From: Candidatus Galligastranaerophilus faecipullorum
GTDB lineage: Bacteria; Cyanobacteriota; Vampirovibrionia; Gastranaerophilales; Gastranaerophilaceae
Assembly: GCA_018713115.1 (NCBI GenBank)
Contig: DVFS01000048.1
Location: forward strand, 1-64,000
Direction of reading: 5' to 3'
DNA: 64,000 nt
Below, piece after piece: positions 46,267-55,118 of the stretch. Position 1 is the first letter of the stretch. Every line of letters starts with the position of its first letter. A program made the position numbers and the translations under genes. The notes beneath the pieces were generated by a model. The model searched no databases, was not told where the DNA came from, and worked only from the letters and a program-made list of their open reading frames with translations.

Positions 46267-47118
46267 CTATTTTAAATCTATAATCTCTTTGTTTTTCAAG
46301 CCTTTTGCTTTGAGTTTTTGCTCAATATAGCGCCACCATTTTAATTTCTGCCTGTACAGATAATGATAACCCTCAAAATTGGCGCTTGAAATATCCGATT
46401 GCTGTTTGTCCAGAAAATGTTCAAATTCCCGCTCCAGCGCATGGGTAAATTCTTTTCTGTCTAATCCCGCATCAGTTACGATTTTTGGCTCTCCGAATTC
46501 TATAAGTATTTCAGGTCTGTCCTGCCTTAAAAAAGTATAGTTTATGGCAACGGGCACAAGATTCACGCCGCCGAATTGTTTAACAGCCTCTTTAACTATG
46601 TAGGCAAGACCTGATTGAAAAATCTCGGGACGATACATAGGCGGACGGATAATCCCCTGCGGAAAAATCCAAAACGCAATATCGGGATCCTTAAGAGTGG
46701 TTACCGCATATCGCAAAAACTTCATAGACGCCTGCGGGGATTTTTTGTTTATCGGGAAACAACCGACATACTGAAAAAGCGGAAATCTGTTCATTTCCTC
46801 AATCATAAAGCGAAAGCGCAGCTTTTTAATAACTTTTTTAATAATCCTGTATACGATATTATACGCAAGAACTCCGTCCCACCAGTTATTGTGCGGTGCA
46901 TAGAAAATTGTCGCCCTGTTTTTGTCCCTGTTTTCAAGACGCTCAAGATTTTTATACATAACCGAATAAAAACGCGCCTCAATCATTTTGGCAAAAACAA
47001 TATCACCCACAAAATGCCAGAATGGAGAGTTTTTAGCCTCTCTGAATTTTTCCTCCCTGTTCCTCATTTTTGTCGGAGGAACAGCACTATACATATGTTG
47101 CGGTGTATCCGAGTTCAT
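46267..47118 (-). CDS. PlsC-like lysophospholipid acyltransferase
   Basis: 283 residues with the glycerolphosphate acyltransferase motifs: HNNWWD (HX4D, about 74) in IFYAPHNNWWDGVLAYN, block II around GCFPINKK, and WIFPQGIIRPP (block III, about 147), then VPVAINYTF. It acylates a lysophospholipid or similar acceptor at the membrane. There is no strong transmembrane segment. The start is uncertain: no good ribosome site precedes the ATG at 47118. Confidence 0.88.
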   Translation of the reverse strand: MNSDTPQHMYSAVPPTKMRNREEKFREAKNSPFWHFVGDIVFAKMIEARFYSVMYKNLERLENRDKNRATIFYAPHNNWWDGVLAYNIVYRIIKKVIKKLRFRFMIEEMNRFPLFQYVGCFPINKKSPQASMKFLRYAVTTLKDPDIAFWIFPQGIIRPPMYRPEIFQSGLAYIVKEAVKQFGGVNLVPVAINYTFLRQDRPEILIEFGEPKIVTDAGLDRKEFTHALEREFEHFLDKQQSDISSANFEGYHYLYRQKLKWWRYIEQKLKAKGLKNKEIIDLK

Positions 47119-47153
47119 AGCATGATTCTAGTTAATTTTTACCCTTGTGTCAA

Positions 47154-50100
47154 TCAGCTTATACGGTTGAGCTGACAATAAGCCCTGAAAGCCGTAAGTT
47201 CTTTCTGTATTACATAATGATGACGCTCAAGCCCCAGACGTGAAGCCAGAAGCAGGGATTTTTCATAAACCCTTACGGTATTTTGTGCAATTGAGAGTTT
47301 TTTGTCGTCATCCGCTTTTACGATGGAATCCTGCATAATATTTGCCCTCAGGCGGTACAGACACATTTGAAGAAATATTAACTCATTTGCGCTTGCATCC
47401 TGAAGCGCAAGCTCGCAATACATTTTTGCATTATCAAAATCGTTCTTTTGAAGATACGCGCGCGATAAAAGTTCCTGAAAAAGAATTTTAAAATTAATAC
47501 TGCTGATTTTTGCACTTTCGCATATCGTTACCGCTTTTTCACAGATTTCTATACATCTGTCGGGCCCTGACGACGGCAGTGTTGCTTTTGCACTTATATA
47601 CCAGGCAAGAAGTGCGCCGAAGGCTATTTTTTTGTCCGAAAAATATGTCATCTGCTCGGCGCAGATTTCAAGCGAGCGAAGCGCGTTGTTTTCCTTTAAC
47701 AGCACGTAAGCAAGCATGGTTTTTAAAATATTTTTAGTATATTCATCCCCGCAGTTGTTGGCAAAGGTAACCGCCTCAAAAAGGTCGTCTTTAATATTTT
47801 CAAAGTCACCTGAAAAGACTTTATTAAATATATCTATAAGATTCCATTTTGAAACCAGCTTGAGGTCATTTACCGCATAAGAGAACTCTTTTAATATAGA
47901 CTGTAAAATCTCATCCGAATCTTTTATATAGCCCCTTGAAGTCTGGGCGCACGCGTGAGACAGTGCAAGGTGCATTTTAAGCCTTGTTGAACGCTGGCTT
48001 TTATCTTTGTTTAACTCTTTTTGAATCTCATTTACAAGCTCAAAGGCAAGAGGGCTGCCCTGCTGCGCATAGGACTCCACAAGGATAATGTTTGACATAA
48101 TCCATGTTTCATAAACCTCTCTTGTATCGGCAAAGTCATTTTTCTTAGGGTGCTTTAAAAACTCCTGCAGGACGGGATTTACTTCGTTATTAACAATACT
48201 TGCAATTTCAGACCAGTTGCCAAGCTCAAGAAGCGCCTCGAGTTTTCTTGTTTTAATAAGTGCCCTTTGTAAATCCTGCCTGGGTTTAGAATAAATCATA
48301 AGAACAGCATCAACCGTTTCAACAATTGCAGGGAAATTTTGAGCTATCTTGCAGCTTTGAATAAGATAACCGCTTAGTTCCACAACTTTGCTCTCATCCC
48401 CTTTGTTTTGCGCGCATACTATGGCATTAGACAGATACTCCGCCGCTTCTTTGGGATTTTTGGCATATGTAAGTTTACCCAGGCGCTCGCAGATATTATT
48501 TTTTATGTAATCAAAATTAGGCAGTTTAACATCTTCAAGCAGAATAAGGCTTTGTTTCTGACACATGGTATAAAAACTTACATCGCCTATATATGAGGCA
48601 AGTTTAAGGCTCATTGTCCAGAGTTTAAAGGCAAGTTCTTTTTCGCCGGTAATCTGCGCCAGAAGCGAAGGTATAGCAGGAGAAGATACTGTTCTTTTGC
48701 ATATTTCATTAAGAAGCGCCTTGAGCGAATCCAGAATATCTTTATCTTCTTTTGCACATGCGTAAACATGTGACCATACAAGAGAGTTTCTGAATTCAAA
48801 GATATTTTCGGTAATTCTTTTTATATAACCGATTTTTTCAAGGAAAGCGGCAACTTTCTCAAATTTCTCAAGCTCAAGAGAAAAGACTTTTTCCATAAGA
48901 GATTTTGTAAATTTACCGCCGAGCATTGAAGATACCATCAGAAACTCATATTCAAAACGGTAATTGTCTTTCAAAAACTCAAAACGTTTGTTTAAAAGCT
49001 CGCTTAAGGAATTGAATATGTACATGGAATTTTGTTCTTTATCAAAAACAAATTCTTTATTTTGAAGGGTTACAACCTTTGTTTCGATAAGGTCATATAA
49101 AACCTGCTCGATATATGCAAAATTACCTCCGGCATTCATAATTATCTGATTTAGAACACCCTGCGGAAGTATATCGCAACTGCCGAGCCGGGATTTTATA
49201 AACTCTTTAACATCCGATGCTTCTTTCTGTGCCAGATTGATATTGAGGCAGGCGTTTTTGGGTAATTTGTCCGAATTAATATACATTGCTATCGCATGCT
49301 GGTTTCGATAGGTCAAAACAAGCTTTGCGCCAGATTTAAAATAATCGTTTTCAATCAAATATTTAATAAAATCAAAAGAAGTTTCATCGATAAGGTCAAA
49401 ATCGTCAATTACAAGTGTGAGCTTGTTTTTAGACTTGAGATAAATAAGAATATCTTTTAAATCTTCAAAAGTTTTCTTTTTGTTTTCTAAAATATTCTCG
49501 TAATACGCCTCTTTTAAAGGGTAGGCTATATTTATGAGAGTATCTATTTTCTCCTGCGCGATATGTCCGGAAAGATTTTGCCCCAGAACGTTTTTAAGCT
49601 CCTGAACCCTTTTTTCATATCTGCTGGGTGCAAAAGAAAGATCAAAAAGCGAAAGGCAGACATCCTGAATAAGTCCCATAGGTGTCACCTGTGTAAGTGC
49701 ACAGCAATGACCCTTTAAAACTATATGCGGTTCGCCTTCAAGCCTTTTGTACATTGCTTCAAGCAGATGTGTCTTGCCGCAGCCTCTCGGTGCGTTTATC
49801 GAAATGGCTCTGATTTCGCTCCCGCCGTCATTTATGGCATCCAGTACCATTTCAAGTGCCACATCATCCCTTCTTGACTCGCTTTGCGAGAAAACGGGCT
49901 TCTGGTCTAAAAACACCATTTTGTATGACTCGGGAGAAATTTTTATAAGCGGTATCTCTGATGAAAGCAGAGAATACGCGTCCTCTGAGGTTATTATGTC
50001 TTTTTCTATACCGTAATTTAACTGTTTTGGCGAGCGCGCCGAAGTATACTCATCTTCTCTTAATACGGCAAATTTATAGTTAATCCCTACACCGAGTGTT

Positions 50101-50750
50101 TCACTCAGAATATTGTTAAATTTTTCAAACTCCTGAGAAAAGAGCTTGACCTTGTCCAAAAATTTAAAATTTTTCGTATGCGGAATTTTAAACACGACTA
50201 CATGCGGATTTATAAACTCGCATGAAGTATTAAAGCCGAGTTTTACAGAGGTTTTAATATTTAAAACCACCTTTTGCCTGAACTCCTCATCCTTGTATTT
50301 TTCAAACAGATTTTCAAGATTAATAAAATCCACAAAAACTGCAAGTTTTGGCTGCACGGGAGCAGACGGTGCTTTTTTCACCCCTCGGGACTGTCCCGGT
50401 ATTTTTTGCCTTACCTCTTCTTTTTTTTGTCCGGATTTAAAACTCTTACTTGTATCAGGCGCCACAGACTCTTTTTTATCCGTATGCGACAGCTTTTGTC
50501 CGTCTGCACCCGAAACAGCCGTCTTGTCAAAAACATAAGAACATTTTCGACACTCCGGCGATGAGGCGTAGTTTGCACTTCCGCATTTGGGGCAGAATTT
50601 AACAAACGCAAAACCGCAGACCGAACAGGAAGAAGAGCCTATACGGGTGTAATTTCCGCACCTGGGGCATTTAAACTTAAGTCTGAGGCCGCAGCTAGGG
50701 CACAGAACATCTTGAGCACTTACTTCAGTTTTGCACTTTGGACAAATCAC
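47154..50750 (-). CDS. zinc-ribbon / degenerate cyclase-like / AAA ATPase / TPR protein
   Basis: 1198 residues. Six CxxC pairs (CPKC, CPSC, CPRC, CSVC, CPKC, CRKC) make three zinc ribbons in residues 1-75, followed by a charged linker. About 133-275 resembles a class III nucleotide-cyclase domain without its catalytic residues (KLAVFVDFINLENLFEKYKD; GINYKFAVLR; EDAYSLLSSE). A STAND/AAA ATPase follows, with Walker A NAPRGCGKTHLLEAMY (about 321) and Walker B TLVIDDFDLID (about 440). The last 500 residues are helical TPR-like repeats. Probably a large signalling protein; input and output are unknown. Monocistronic or head of the minus-strand run. Confidence 0.75.
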   Translation of the reverse strand: MICPKCKTEVSAQDVLCPSCGLRLKFKCPRCGNYTRIGSSSCSVCGFAFVKFCPKCGSANYASSPECRKCSYVFDKTAVSGADGQKLSHTDKKESVAPDTSKSFKSGQKKEEVRQKIPGQSRGVKKAPSAPVQPKLAVFVDFINLENLFEKYKDEEFRQKVVLNIKTSVKLGFNTSCEFINPHVVVFKIPHTKNFKFLDKVKLFSQEFEKFNNILSETLGVGINYKFAVLREDEYTSARSPKQLNYGIEKDIITSEDAYSLLSSEIPLIKISPESYKMVFLDQKPVFSQSESRRDDVALEMVLDAINDGGSEIRAISINAPRGCGKTHLLEAMYKRLEGEPHIVLKGHCCALTQVTPMGLIQDVCLSLFDLSFAPSRYEKRVQELKNVLGQNLSGHIAQEKIDTLINIAYPLKEAYYENILENKKKTFEDLKDILIYLKSKNKLTLVIDDFDLIDETSFDFIKYLIENDYFKSGAKLVLTYRNQHAIAMYINSDKLPKNACLNINLAQKEASDVKEFIKSRLGSCDILPQGVLNQIIMNAGGNFAYIEQVLYDLIETKVVTLQNKEFVFDKEQNSMYIFNSLSELLNKRFEFLKDNYRFEYEFLMVSSMLGGKFTKSLMEKVFSLELEKFEKVAAFLEKIGYIKRITENIFEFRNSLVWSHVYACAKEDKDILDSLKALLNEICKRTVSSPAIPSLLAQITGEKELAFKLWTMSLKLASYIGDVSFYTMCQKQSLILLEDVKLPNFDYIKNNICERLGKLTYAKNPKEAAEYLSNAIVCAQNKGDESKVVELSGYLIQSCKIAQNFPAIVETVDAVLMIYSKPRQDLQRALIKTRKLEALLELGNWSEIASIVNNEVNPVLQEFLKHPKKNDFADTREVYETWIMSNIILVESYAQQGSPLAFELVNEIQKELNKDKSQRSTRLKMHLALSHACAQTSRGYIKDSDEILQSILKEFSYAVNDLKLVSKWNLIDIFNKVFSGDFENIKDDLFEAVTFANNCGDEYTKNILKTMLAYVLLKENNALRSLEICAEQMTYFSDKKIAFGALLAWYISAKATLPSSGPDRCIEICEKAVTICESAKISSINFKILFQELLSRAYLQKNDFDNAKMYCELALQDASANELIFLQMCLYRLRANIMQDSIVKADDDKKLSIAQNTVRVYEKSLLLASRLGLERHHYVIQKELTAFRAYCQLNRIS

Positions 50751-50901
50751 TTATTTAAATCTCGTAAAATTTCGGACAAATTTTAACAATATTTTACAAT
50801 TATTATATATGAAATTTCATTTTAGTCCACAAAAGTACACAATAAATAGTCGATTTGTACCAGTTATTTTAAAAAAAAATAAAATGTGATATTATTTGCA
50901 T

Positions 50902-51612
50902 ATGGAATTAGGAGTCAATATAGATCACGTAGCAACCTTAAGAAATGCCCGCGGCGGAGATGAGCCCGATGTGCTTGATGCTGCAATAATTGCACAAAGA
51001 GCGGGAGCAAGCGCAATTACAATTCATTTAAGAGAAGACAGGCGCCACATCAAAGACTCGGATTTAGATTTAATTAAGAAAAACATAAAAACAAACATAA
51101 ACCTTGAAATGGCTGCAACCGGAGAAATGCAGCAAATTGCAATTGCAAACAGACCCTACTCCTGCTGCATTGTTCCCGAAAAAAGACAGGAAGTCACAAC
51201 CGAAGGCGGATTGGATGTCCACGGACAGGAAGAGTACATAAGGGATTTTATTAAACCTCTTCATCAGGCAGGCATTGTGGTCAGTCTTTTTATCGACCCC
51301 GATGAAAAACAGATTTTCTCTGCACACAAATGCAATGCAGATTTTATTGAACTGCACACCGGCGCCTATGCAAATGCTTTTAGCACGGAGTGTGAAAAAG
51401 AGGAATTTGAAAAATTAAAAACTGCAGCGGCGCTTGCCCAGAATCTGGGTTTAAAGGTTAATGCAGGCCACGGTCTTAATTATCAAAATGTCCACAGAAT
51501 GCATGAAATTGAAGGGCTTATTGAACTTAATATCGGCCACAGCATTATTTCACGCGCCGTCTTTGTAGGTTTAGAGCAGGCAATAGAAGAGATGAAAGAT
51601 TTAATCATCTAG
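50902..51612 (+). CDS. pdxJ: pyridoxine 5'-phosphate synthase
   Basis: A 236-residue TIM-barrel enzyme joining 1-deoxyxylulose 5-phosphate and aminoacetone phosphate to make vitamin B6. MELGVNIDHVATLRNARGG starts the protein, then AITIHLREDRRHI (about 45), NLEMAATGEM, CIVPEKRQEVTTEGGLDV (about 90), SLFIDPDEKQ, ELHTGAYAN, VNAGHGLNYQNV and LNIGHSIISRAVF. All conserved catalytic segments are present. The ATG at 50902 fits the family; a TTG two codons earlier is unlikely. No clear ribosome site precedes it. Confidence 0.96.
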   Translation: MELGVNIDHVATLRNARGGDEPDVLDAAIIAQRAGASAITIHLREDRRHIKDSDLDLIKKNIKTNINLEMAATGEMQQIAIANRPYSCCIVPEKRQEVTTEGGLDVHGQEEYIRDFIKPLHQAGIVVSLFIDPDEKQIFSAHKCNADFIELHTGAYANAFSTECEKEEFEKLKTAAALAQNLGLKVNAGHGLNYQNVHRMHEIEGLIELNIGHSIISRAVFVGLEQAIEEMKDLII

Positions 51613-51658
51613 CCTGCGGTCAAAACCCCGCTAAAACAGTTGAGCGCATTTTTTGCAT

Positions 51659-51682
51659 ATCATGCATATGTATGATTTTTTT
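51659..51682 (+). terminator. terminator after pdxJ
   Basis: ATCATGCAT (51659-51667) pairs with ATGTATGAT (51668-51676, one mismatch), followed by seven Ts. Confidence 0.55.
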
Positions 51683-51739
51683 CTTGTAAAGCATTGTTAA
51701 GTGTTTTTTGGCCTATTATTAAGAAATATTACTACACAT

Positions 51740-51774
51740 AAAACATGCTCAAATCATGTGCCCATGCATGTTTT
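51740..51774. repeat. inverted repeat in the pdxJ-yggS gap
   Basis: AAAACATGC (51740-51748) and GCATGTTTT (51766-51774) are perfect 9-bp arms around CATG-rich sequence. The 273-bp gap (51613-51885) otherwise holds the pdxJ terminator and, presumably, the promoter of the yggS-sepF unit. Possibly an operator. Confidence 0.4.
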
Positions 51775-51885
51775 AACAAAAAGTGTATGCACAACAATCT
51801 GTTTACTCAACAAAATGTTGTCACACAGCTGCAAGTACAATATAATAAAAAAGTCGTGCAAATGGCGCGAACGGGGAAATGATAA

Positions 51886-52542
51886 GTGAGCGAACAATCT
51901 GCCGTATCAAAAAATCTCAATCGTATATTGAAAATCATTAACGGAAGAGAAGTAAGGATAGTTGCGGTAACCAAGTATTATGACTCATCAAAAATCAAAG
52001 AGGCATATTGCGCGGGATTAAGAGACTTTGCAGAGAGCAGAGCACTTGAAGCGGTTGAAAAAATCAGCAAATTAGACGATGAAATTAAGTCAAAATCAAC
52101 TTATCATTTTATTGGACATTTACAAACGAATAAAGTCAAACATGTCGTGGGTAATTTTGAATATATCCACAGTGTAGACACGCTTAAAGTAGCTCGGGAG
52201 ATAGCAAAATACGCGGCAGAAAAGAACATTGTCCAGAAGATTCTGATACAGGTTAACAATGCCTCTGAAGAATCAAAATTCGGAATTGCACCTTCACAGT
52301 TGGATAGTTTAATTAAAGAAATCACAAAGTTTGATTCTCTTGAAATTGAGGGGCTTATGAATATTGCACCCCTTTTAAATGACGGGAAAGAACTCGGGAG
52401 GCTGTTTTCACAGATGAGAGAACTCAAGGAAAGATACGGCTTTAGGGAACTCTCTATGGGAATGAGCAATGACTTCAAGATAGCGCTTGATGAAGGCGCA
52501 ACAATGATAAGATTAGGAAGAATACTGTTTGAAAATTCATAA
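51886..52542 (+). CDS. yggS: YggS-family PLP homeostasis protein
   Basis: 218 residues of the alanine-racemase N-terminal-fold family. The PLP Lys is in IVAVTKYYDSSKIKEA (about 27), then FAESRALEA, YHFIGHLQTNKVKHVVGNFE (about 75), ILIQVNNASEESKFGI, and LSMGMSNDFKIALDEGATMI (about 188). It binds PLP without a known catalytic activity and buffers the cofactor. GTG start with ACGGGG upstream. It lies 15 bp before sepF, as in Cyanobacteria and Firmicutes, and pdxJ, the PLP biosynthesis gene, is next door. Confidence 0.94.
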   Translation: MSEQSAVSKNLNRILKIINGREVRIVAVTKYYDSSKIKEAYCAGLRDFAESRALEAVEKISKLDDEIKSKSTYHFIGHLQTNKVKHVVGNFEYIHSVDTLKVAREIAKYAAEKNIVQKILIQVNNASEESKFGIAPSQLDSLIKEITKFDSLEIEGLMNIAPLLNDGKELGRLFSQMRELKERYGFRELSMGMSNDFKIALDEGATMIRLGRILFENS

Positions 52543-52557
52543 AAGGAGGAAAAGAAA

Positions 52558-53052
52558 TTGGCAGGCATAGGAGAAAAATTTAAGTTTTTATACAACTTAT
52601 TCGGTTTTGACAATCCGGATGAAAATGAATTCGGAGAGTTAAACGACGAATACGAAAACGAGTATGAAACAGACGGTACAAACGTACTTAAACGCAATTT
52701 TGAAGCGCAAAGTCCTATGGAAACAAGAGAACGCGGCAACTTAAGAGTTTTGCACGGCGCTAACAGAGGATATGAAGTAATTGTTTTTGAACCCAGAGCA
52801 TTCAACGAATCAATCAATATTGTAGAAGCACTTAAATCAAGAAAGACAGTTATCCTTAACCTGCAATTACTTGACAGAGAACAATCTCAAAGAATCGTTG
52901 ACTTCTTATGCGGCTGCACACATGCTCTTGACGGCTCACAAAGAAAAATCGGCGAATTTGTCTTCATCTTTACTCCTTCTAATATAAACATTTCACAGGA
53001 AGTGGTAAATTCAAAATTATCAAGGGACGCCATCTGGACTGCAAGCAACTAG
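52558..53052 (+). CDS. sepF: cell division protein SepF
   Basis: A 164-residue protein that bundles and tethers FtsZ at the division ring. An N-terminal amphipathic membrane helix (AGIGEKFKFLYNLFGF) precedes an acidic linker and the DUF552 dimer domain (about 80-160: VIVFEPRAFNESINIVEALK, TVILNLQLLDREQSQRIVDF, FLCGCTHALDGSQRKIGEFV). The TTG start at 52558 has AAAGGAGG at good spacing. SepF in a lipid A-containing cell fits the cyanobacterial side of the tree. Confidence 0.94.
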   Translation: MAGIGEKFKFLYNLFGFDNPDENEFGELNDEYENEYETDGTNVLKRNFEAQSPMETRERGNLRVLHGANRGYEVIVFEPRAFNESINIVEALKSRKTVILNLQLLDREQSQRIVDFLCGCTHALDGSQRKIGEFVFIFTPSNINISQEVVNSKLSRDAIWTASN

Positions 53053-53068
53053 TCCGCGGCGTCTTTTT
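53026..53068 (+). terminator. two-step terminator containing the sepF stop codon
   Basis: GACGCC (53026-53031) pairs with GGCGTC (53058-53063) and GGACT (53036-53040) with AGTCC (53051-53055), followed by five Ts. The left arms lie in the last sepF codons and the TAG stop (53050-53052) is in the inner loop and arm. Confidence 0.85.
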
Positions 53069-53095
53069 ATACGGAGAAAAATAGAGAGAGATTTT

Positions 53096-53122
53096 AGCAC
53101 ACCCCCAAGGTGTGCTTTTTAT
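53096..53122 (+). terminator. second terminator after sepF
   Basis: AGCACACC (53096-53103), loop CCCAA, GGTGTGCT (53109-53116) and Ts. It forms a tandem with the preceding one and isolates acpP. Confidence 0.9.
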
Positions 53123-53154
53123 TGTCATGGAATAAATTGTAAAAAAAATTAACA

Positions 53155-53220
53155 ATTATCGGGCGTCCGACAGGGAAGCCGTTGTACTTAAAGCGCCCGT
53201 GCTGCAAGGGAAAGAGAAAT
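53155..53220 (+). ncRNA. candidate structured RNA in the acpP leader
   Basis: CGGGCG (53160-53165) and CGCCCG (53194-53199) close a GC-rich stem around a 28-base loop in an otherwise AT-rich 190-bp leader. This is the only GC-rich segment between the sepF terminators and acpP. A 5' regulatory RNA or small RNA are both possible; no known family recognised. Confidence 0.3.
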
Positions 53221-53313
53221 AACGTAAATTTTAAAGTTTATAATTTGCAAAATATTCATGTGCCCTGTATAATCAATAAAGTAAGTTAGTTAGTATTATA
53301 AATTGAGGTAAAA

Positions 53314-53544
53314 ATGAGCACATTAGAAAGAGTTAAAAAAGTTGTAGTTGACCAATTAAGCGTTGATGAAAATTTAGTTACACCGCAAGCAAGCTTCACA
53401 GGCGATTTGGGTGCAGACTCATTGGATACAGTTGAATTGGTAATGGCTTTTGAAGAAGAATTCGGATGCGAAATCCCCGATGAAGAAGCCGAAAAAATTG
53501 CAACCGTTCAGGACGCTGTAGATTATATCGATTCTCATTCATAG
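53314..53544 (+). CDS. acpP: acyl carrier protein
   Basis: A 76-residue acidic four-helix carrier. The 4'-phosphopantetheine Ser is in [20 protein letters not shown] (about 36), and [17 protein letters not shown] closes it. It carries acyl chains for fatty acid and lipid A synthesis and so supplies fabF here and fabZ, lpxA and lpxD in the other cluster. GAGGT precedes the ATG. fabF follows 91 bp later. Confidence 0.98.
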   Translation: MSTLERVKKVVVDQLSVDENLVTPQASFTGDLGADSLDTVELVMAFEEEFGCEIPDEEAEKIATVQDAVDYIDSHS

Positions 53545-53635
53545 TTAAAATTTGAGACACGAGATTCATTTGCAAAAAAGTTGCAATGAGATAGTATCAA
53601 CTTGTAACTTTTTGTTTTGAAAGTTTAAGGAAGAA

Positions 53636-54898
53636 ATGATGGAGAACAGGAAAAGAAGAGTAGTAGTAACTGGTATCGGAATGGCAACACCTTACGGTTT
53701 CGGAGCCAAGAAGTTCTGGGACAGTATTTTGGAGGGCAAGAGTGCTATAAGCACTATTGAGAGGATTCCTCTTGAGGGCCACAGTGTGCATATTGCAGGC
53801 GAAATAAAGGATTTTGACTCCTGGGGAAAACTCGAGCCCAAAGACGCAAAAAGAATGGATCGCTTTACCCAATATGCAGTTGTTGCAGCCGATGAGGCCG
53901 TAAGCGACGCAGGCATAGATGAAAATTGCACAGACCCCTACAGATACGGAGTTATTGTAGGCTCTGCCGCAGGCGGTTTTGATACCTTTGAAAAACAGCA
54001 CCACAACATTTTGGAAAAAGGCCCTACAAAATGCTCTCCTTTTACGGTTCCTATGCTGATTGCGGATATGGGCGCAGGAAGAATCTCAATGCGCCACCAT
54101 GCAAAAGGTGTTAATAAAGCAATTGTTACGGCCTGTGCTACATCAGCCCACTGTGTGGGCGACGCTTTCCGTACAATTCAGTACAACGATGCGGATATAA
54201 TCATAGCCGGCGGTTCGGAAGCCGTTATCACAACTCTGGGTATCGGAGCATTTACTTCCGCAAGGACCCTTTCAAAAAGAAATGACGCCCCCGAAAAGGC
54301 TTCCCGCCCTTACGACAAAGACCGCGACGGTTTTGTAATGTCCGAGGGTGCGGCAATTATAGTTCTTGAAGAACTTGAACATGCTAAAAAAAGAGGTGCT
54401 AAAATCTACGCTGAAATCGTAGGGTATGGTCAAACTGCAGATGCATATGACATTGTGGCACCCGATCCTACAGGGGCAGGTGCCGCCAAGGCTATGGAGT
54501 TTGCCGTTAAAGATGCAAACATTAAACCCGAAGAGGTTGACTATGTTAATGCTCACGGTACAAGCACAGGACTGGGTGACATTGCCGAGTCAAAAGCCAT
54601 TGCAAGAGTTTTTGGCGACCTTGATACAAATAAAAACCTTAAGGTTTCTTCAACCAAAAGTATGCATGGCCATATGCTTGGTGCGACAGGTGCAGCCGAG
54701 TCTATCGTATGTATAAAGGCTCTAAAGGAAGGTATTGTACCTCCTACAATAAATCTTGATAATCAGGATCCCGAGGTTGCAAACCTTAATTATGTGCCCC
54801 ACAAAGCAGTTAAGGCTAATATTAAGTACGCCCTGACAAACTCTTTTGGCTTTGGCGGACACAATGCATCGCTGCTGTTTAAAAAATACGAAGATTAA
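53636..54898 (+). CDS. fabF: 3-oxoacyl-ACP synthase II
   Basis: A 420-residue condensing enzyme extending acyl-ACP with malonyl-ACP. The active Cys is about residue 167 in VTACATSAHCVGDA, and the two catalytic His are in YVNAHGTSTGLGD (about 306) and SMHGHMLGATGAAE (about 343). NSFGFGGHNASLLF closes the protein. Two adjacent ATGs (53636 and 53639) follow AAGGAAG; either may be used. The acpP-fabF gap contains a small TGCAA/TTGCA hairpin (about 53571-53586), perhaps attenuating fabF relative to acpP. Confidence 0.97.
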   Translation: MMENRKRRVVVTGIGMATPYGFGAKKFWDSILEGKSAISTIERIPLEGHSVHIAGEIKDFDSWGKLEPKDAKRMDRFTQYAVVAADEAVSDAGIDENCTDPYRYGVIVGSAAGGFDTFEKQHHNILEKGPTKCSPFTVPMLIADMGAGRISMRHHAKGVNKAIVTACATSAHCVGDAFRTIQYNDADIIIAGGSEAVITTLGIGAFTSARTLSKRNDAPEKASRPYDKDRDGFVMSEGAAIIVLEELEHAKKRGAKIYAEIVGYGQTADAYDIVAPDPTGAGAAKAMEFAVKDANIKPEEVDYVNAHGTSTGLGDIAESKAIARVFGDLDTNKNLKVSSTKSMHGHMLGATGAAESIVCIKALKEGIVPPTINLDNQDPEVANLNYVPHKAVKANIKYALTNSFGFGGHNASLLFKKYED

Positions 54899-54973
54899 TT
54901 GACAAGCACATATTTCTTTGATAATTTTAAATAGCTGACAGGTAAAATTGATAATTAAATATTTCATAAAAAT

Positions 54974-55054
54974 GTCGACGTGGCGGAATGGTAGACGCGC
55001 ATGCTTGAGGTGCATGTGGGGAGACCTGTGGGGGTTCAAGTCCCCCCGTCGACA
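54974..55054 (+). tRNA. tRNA-Leu (anticodon GAG), CCA not encoded
   Basis: Acceptor GTCGACG (54974-54980) pairs with CGTCGAC (55047-55053), discriminator A at 55054, followed by TTACTT rather than CCA. Anticodon stem CATGC/GCATG with loop TTGAGGT gives GAG; there is a leucine-type variable arm and GGGTTCAAGTCCC T-arm. It is the insertion site of the downstream integrase-bearing element. Confidence 0.95.
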
Positions 55055-55089
55055 TTACTTAAACCCAAGCTGGACAGCGTTTTGGATTT

Positions 55090-55113
55090 AACTATGTACT
55101 CAACTATGTACTC
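55090..55113. repeat. tandem 12-bp repeat beside the attachment site
   Basis: AACTATGTACTC occurs twice in a row (55090-55101 and 55102-55113) between the tRNA and the integrase stop. The position suits integrase arm-binding sites. Confidence 0.75.
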
Positions 55114-55118
55114 ATTTT

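Noticed and set aside
53160..53215. Cobalamin riboswitch before acpP (AGGGAAGCCG followed later by CTGCAAGGG)
   Set aside because: Only a short piece of the B12-box region is matched, the conserved GCCACTG-type box is absent, and acpP is not a known target.
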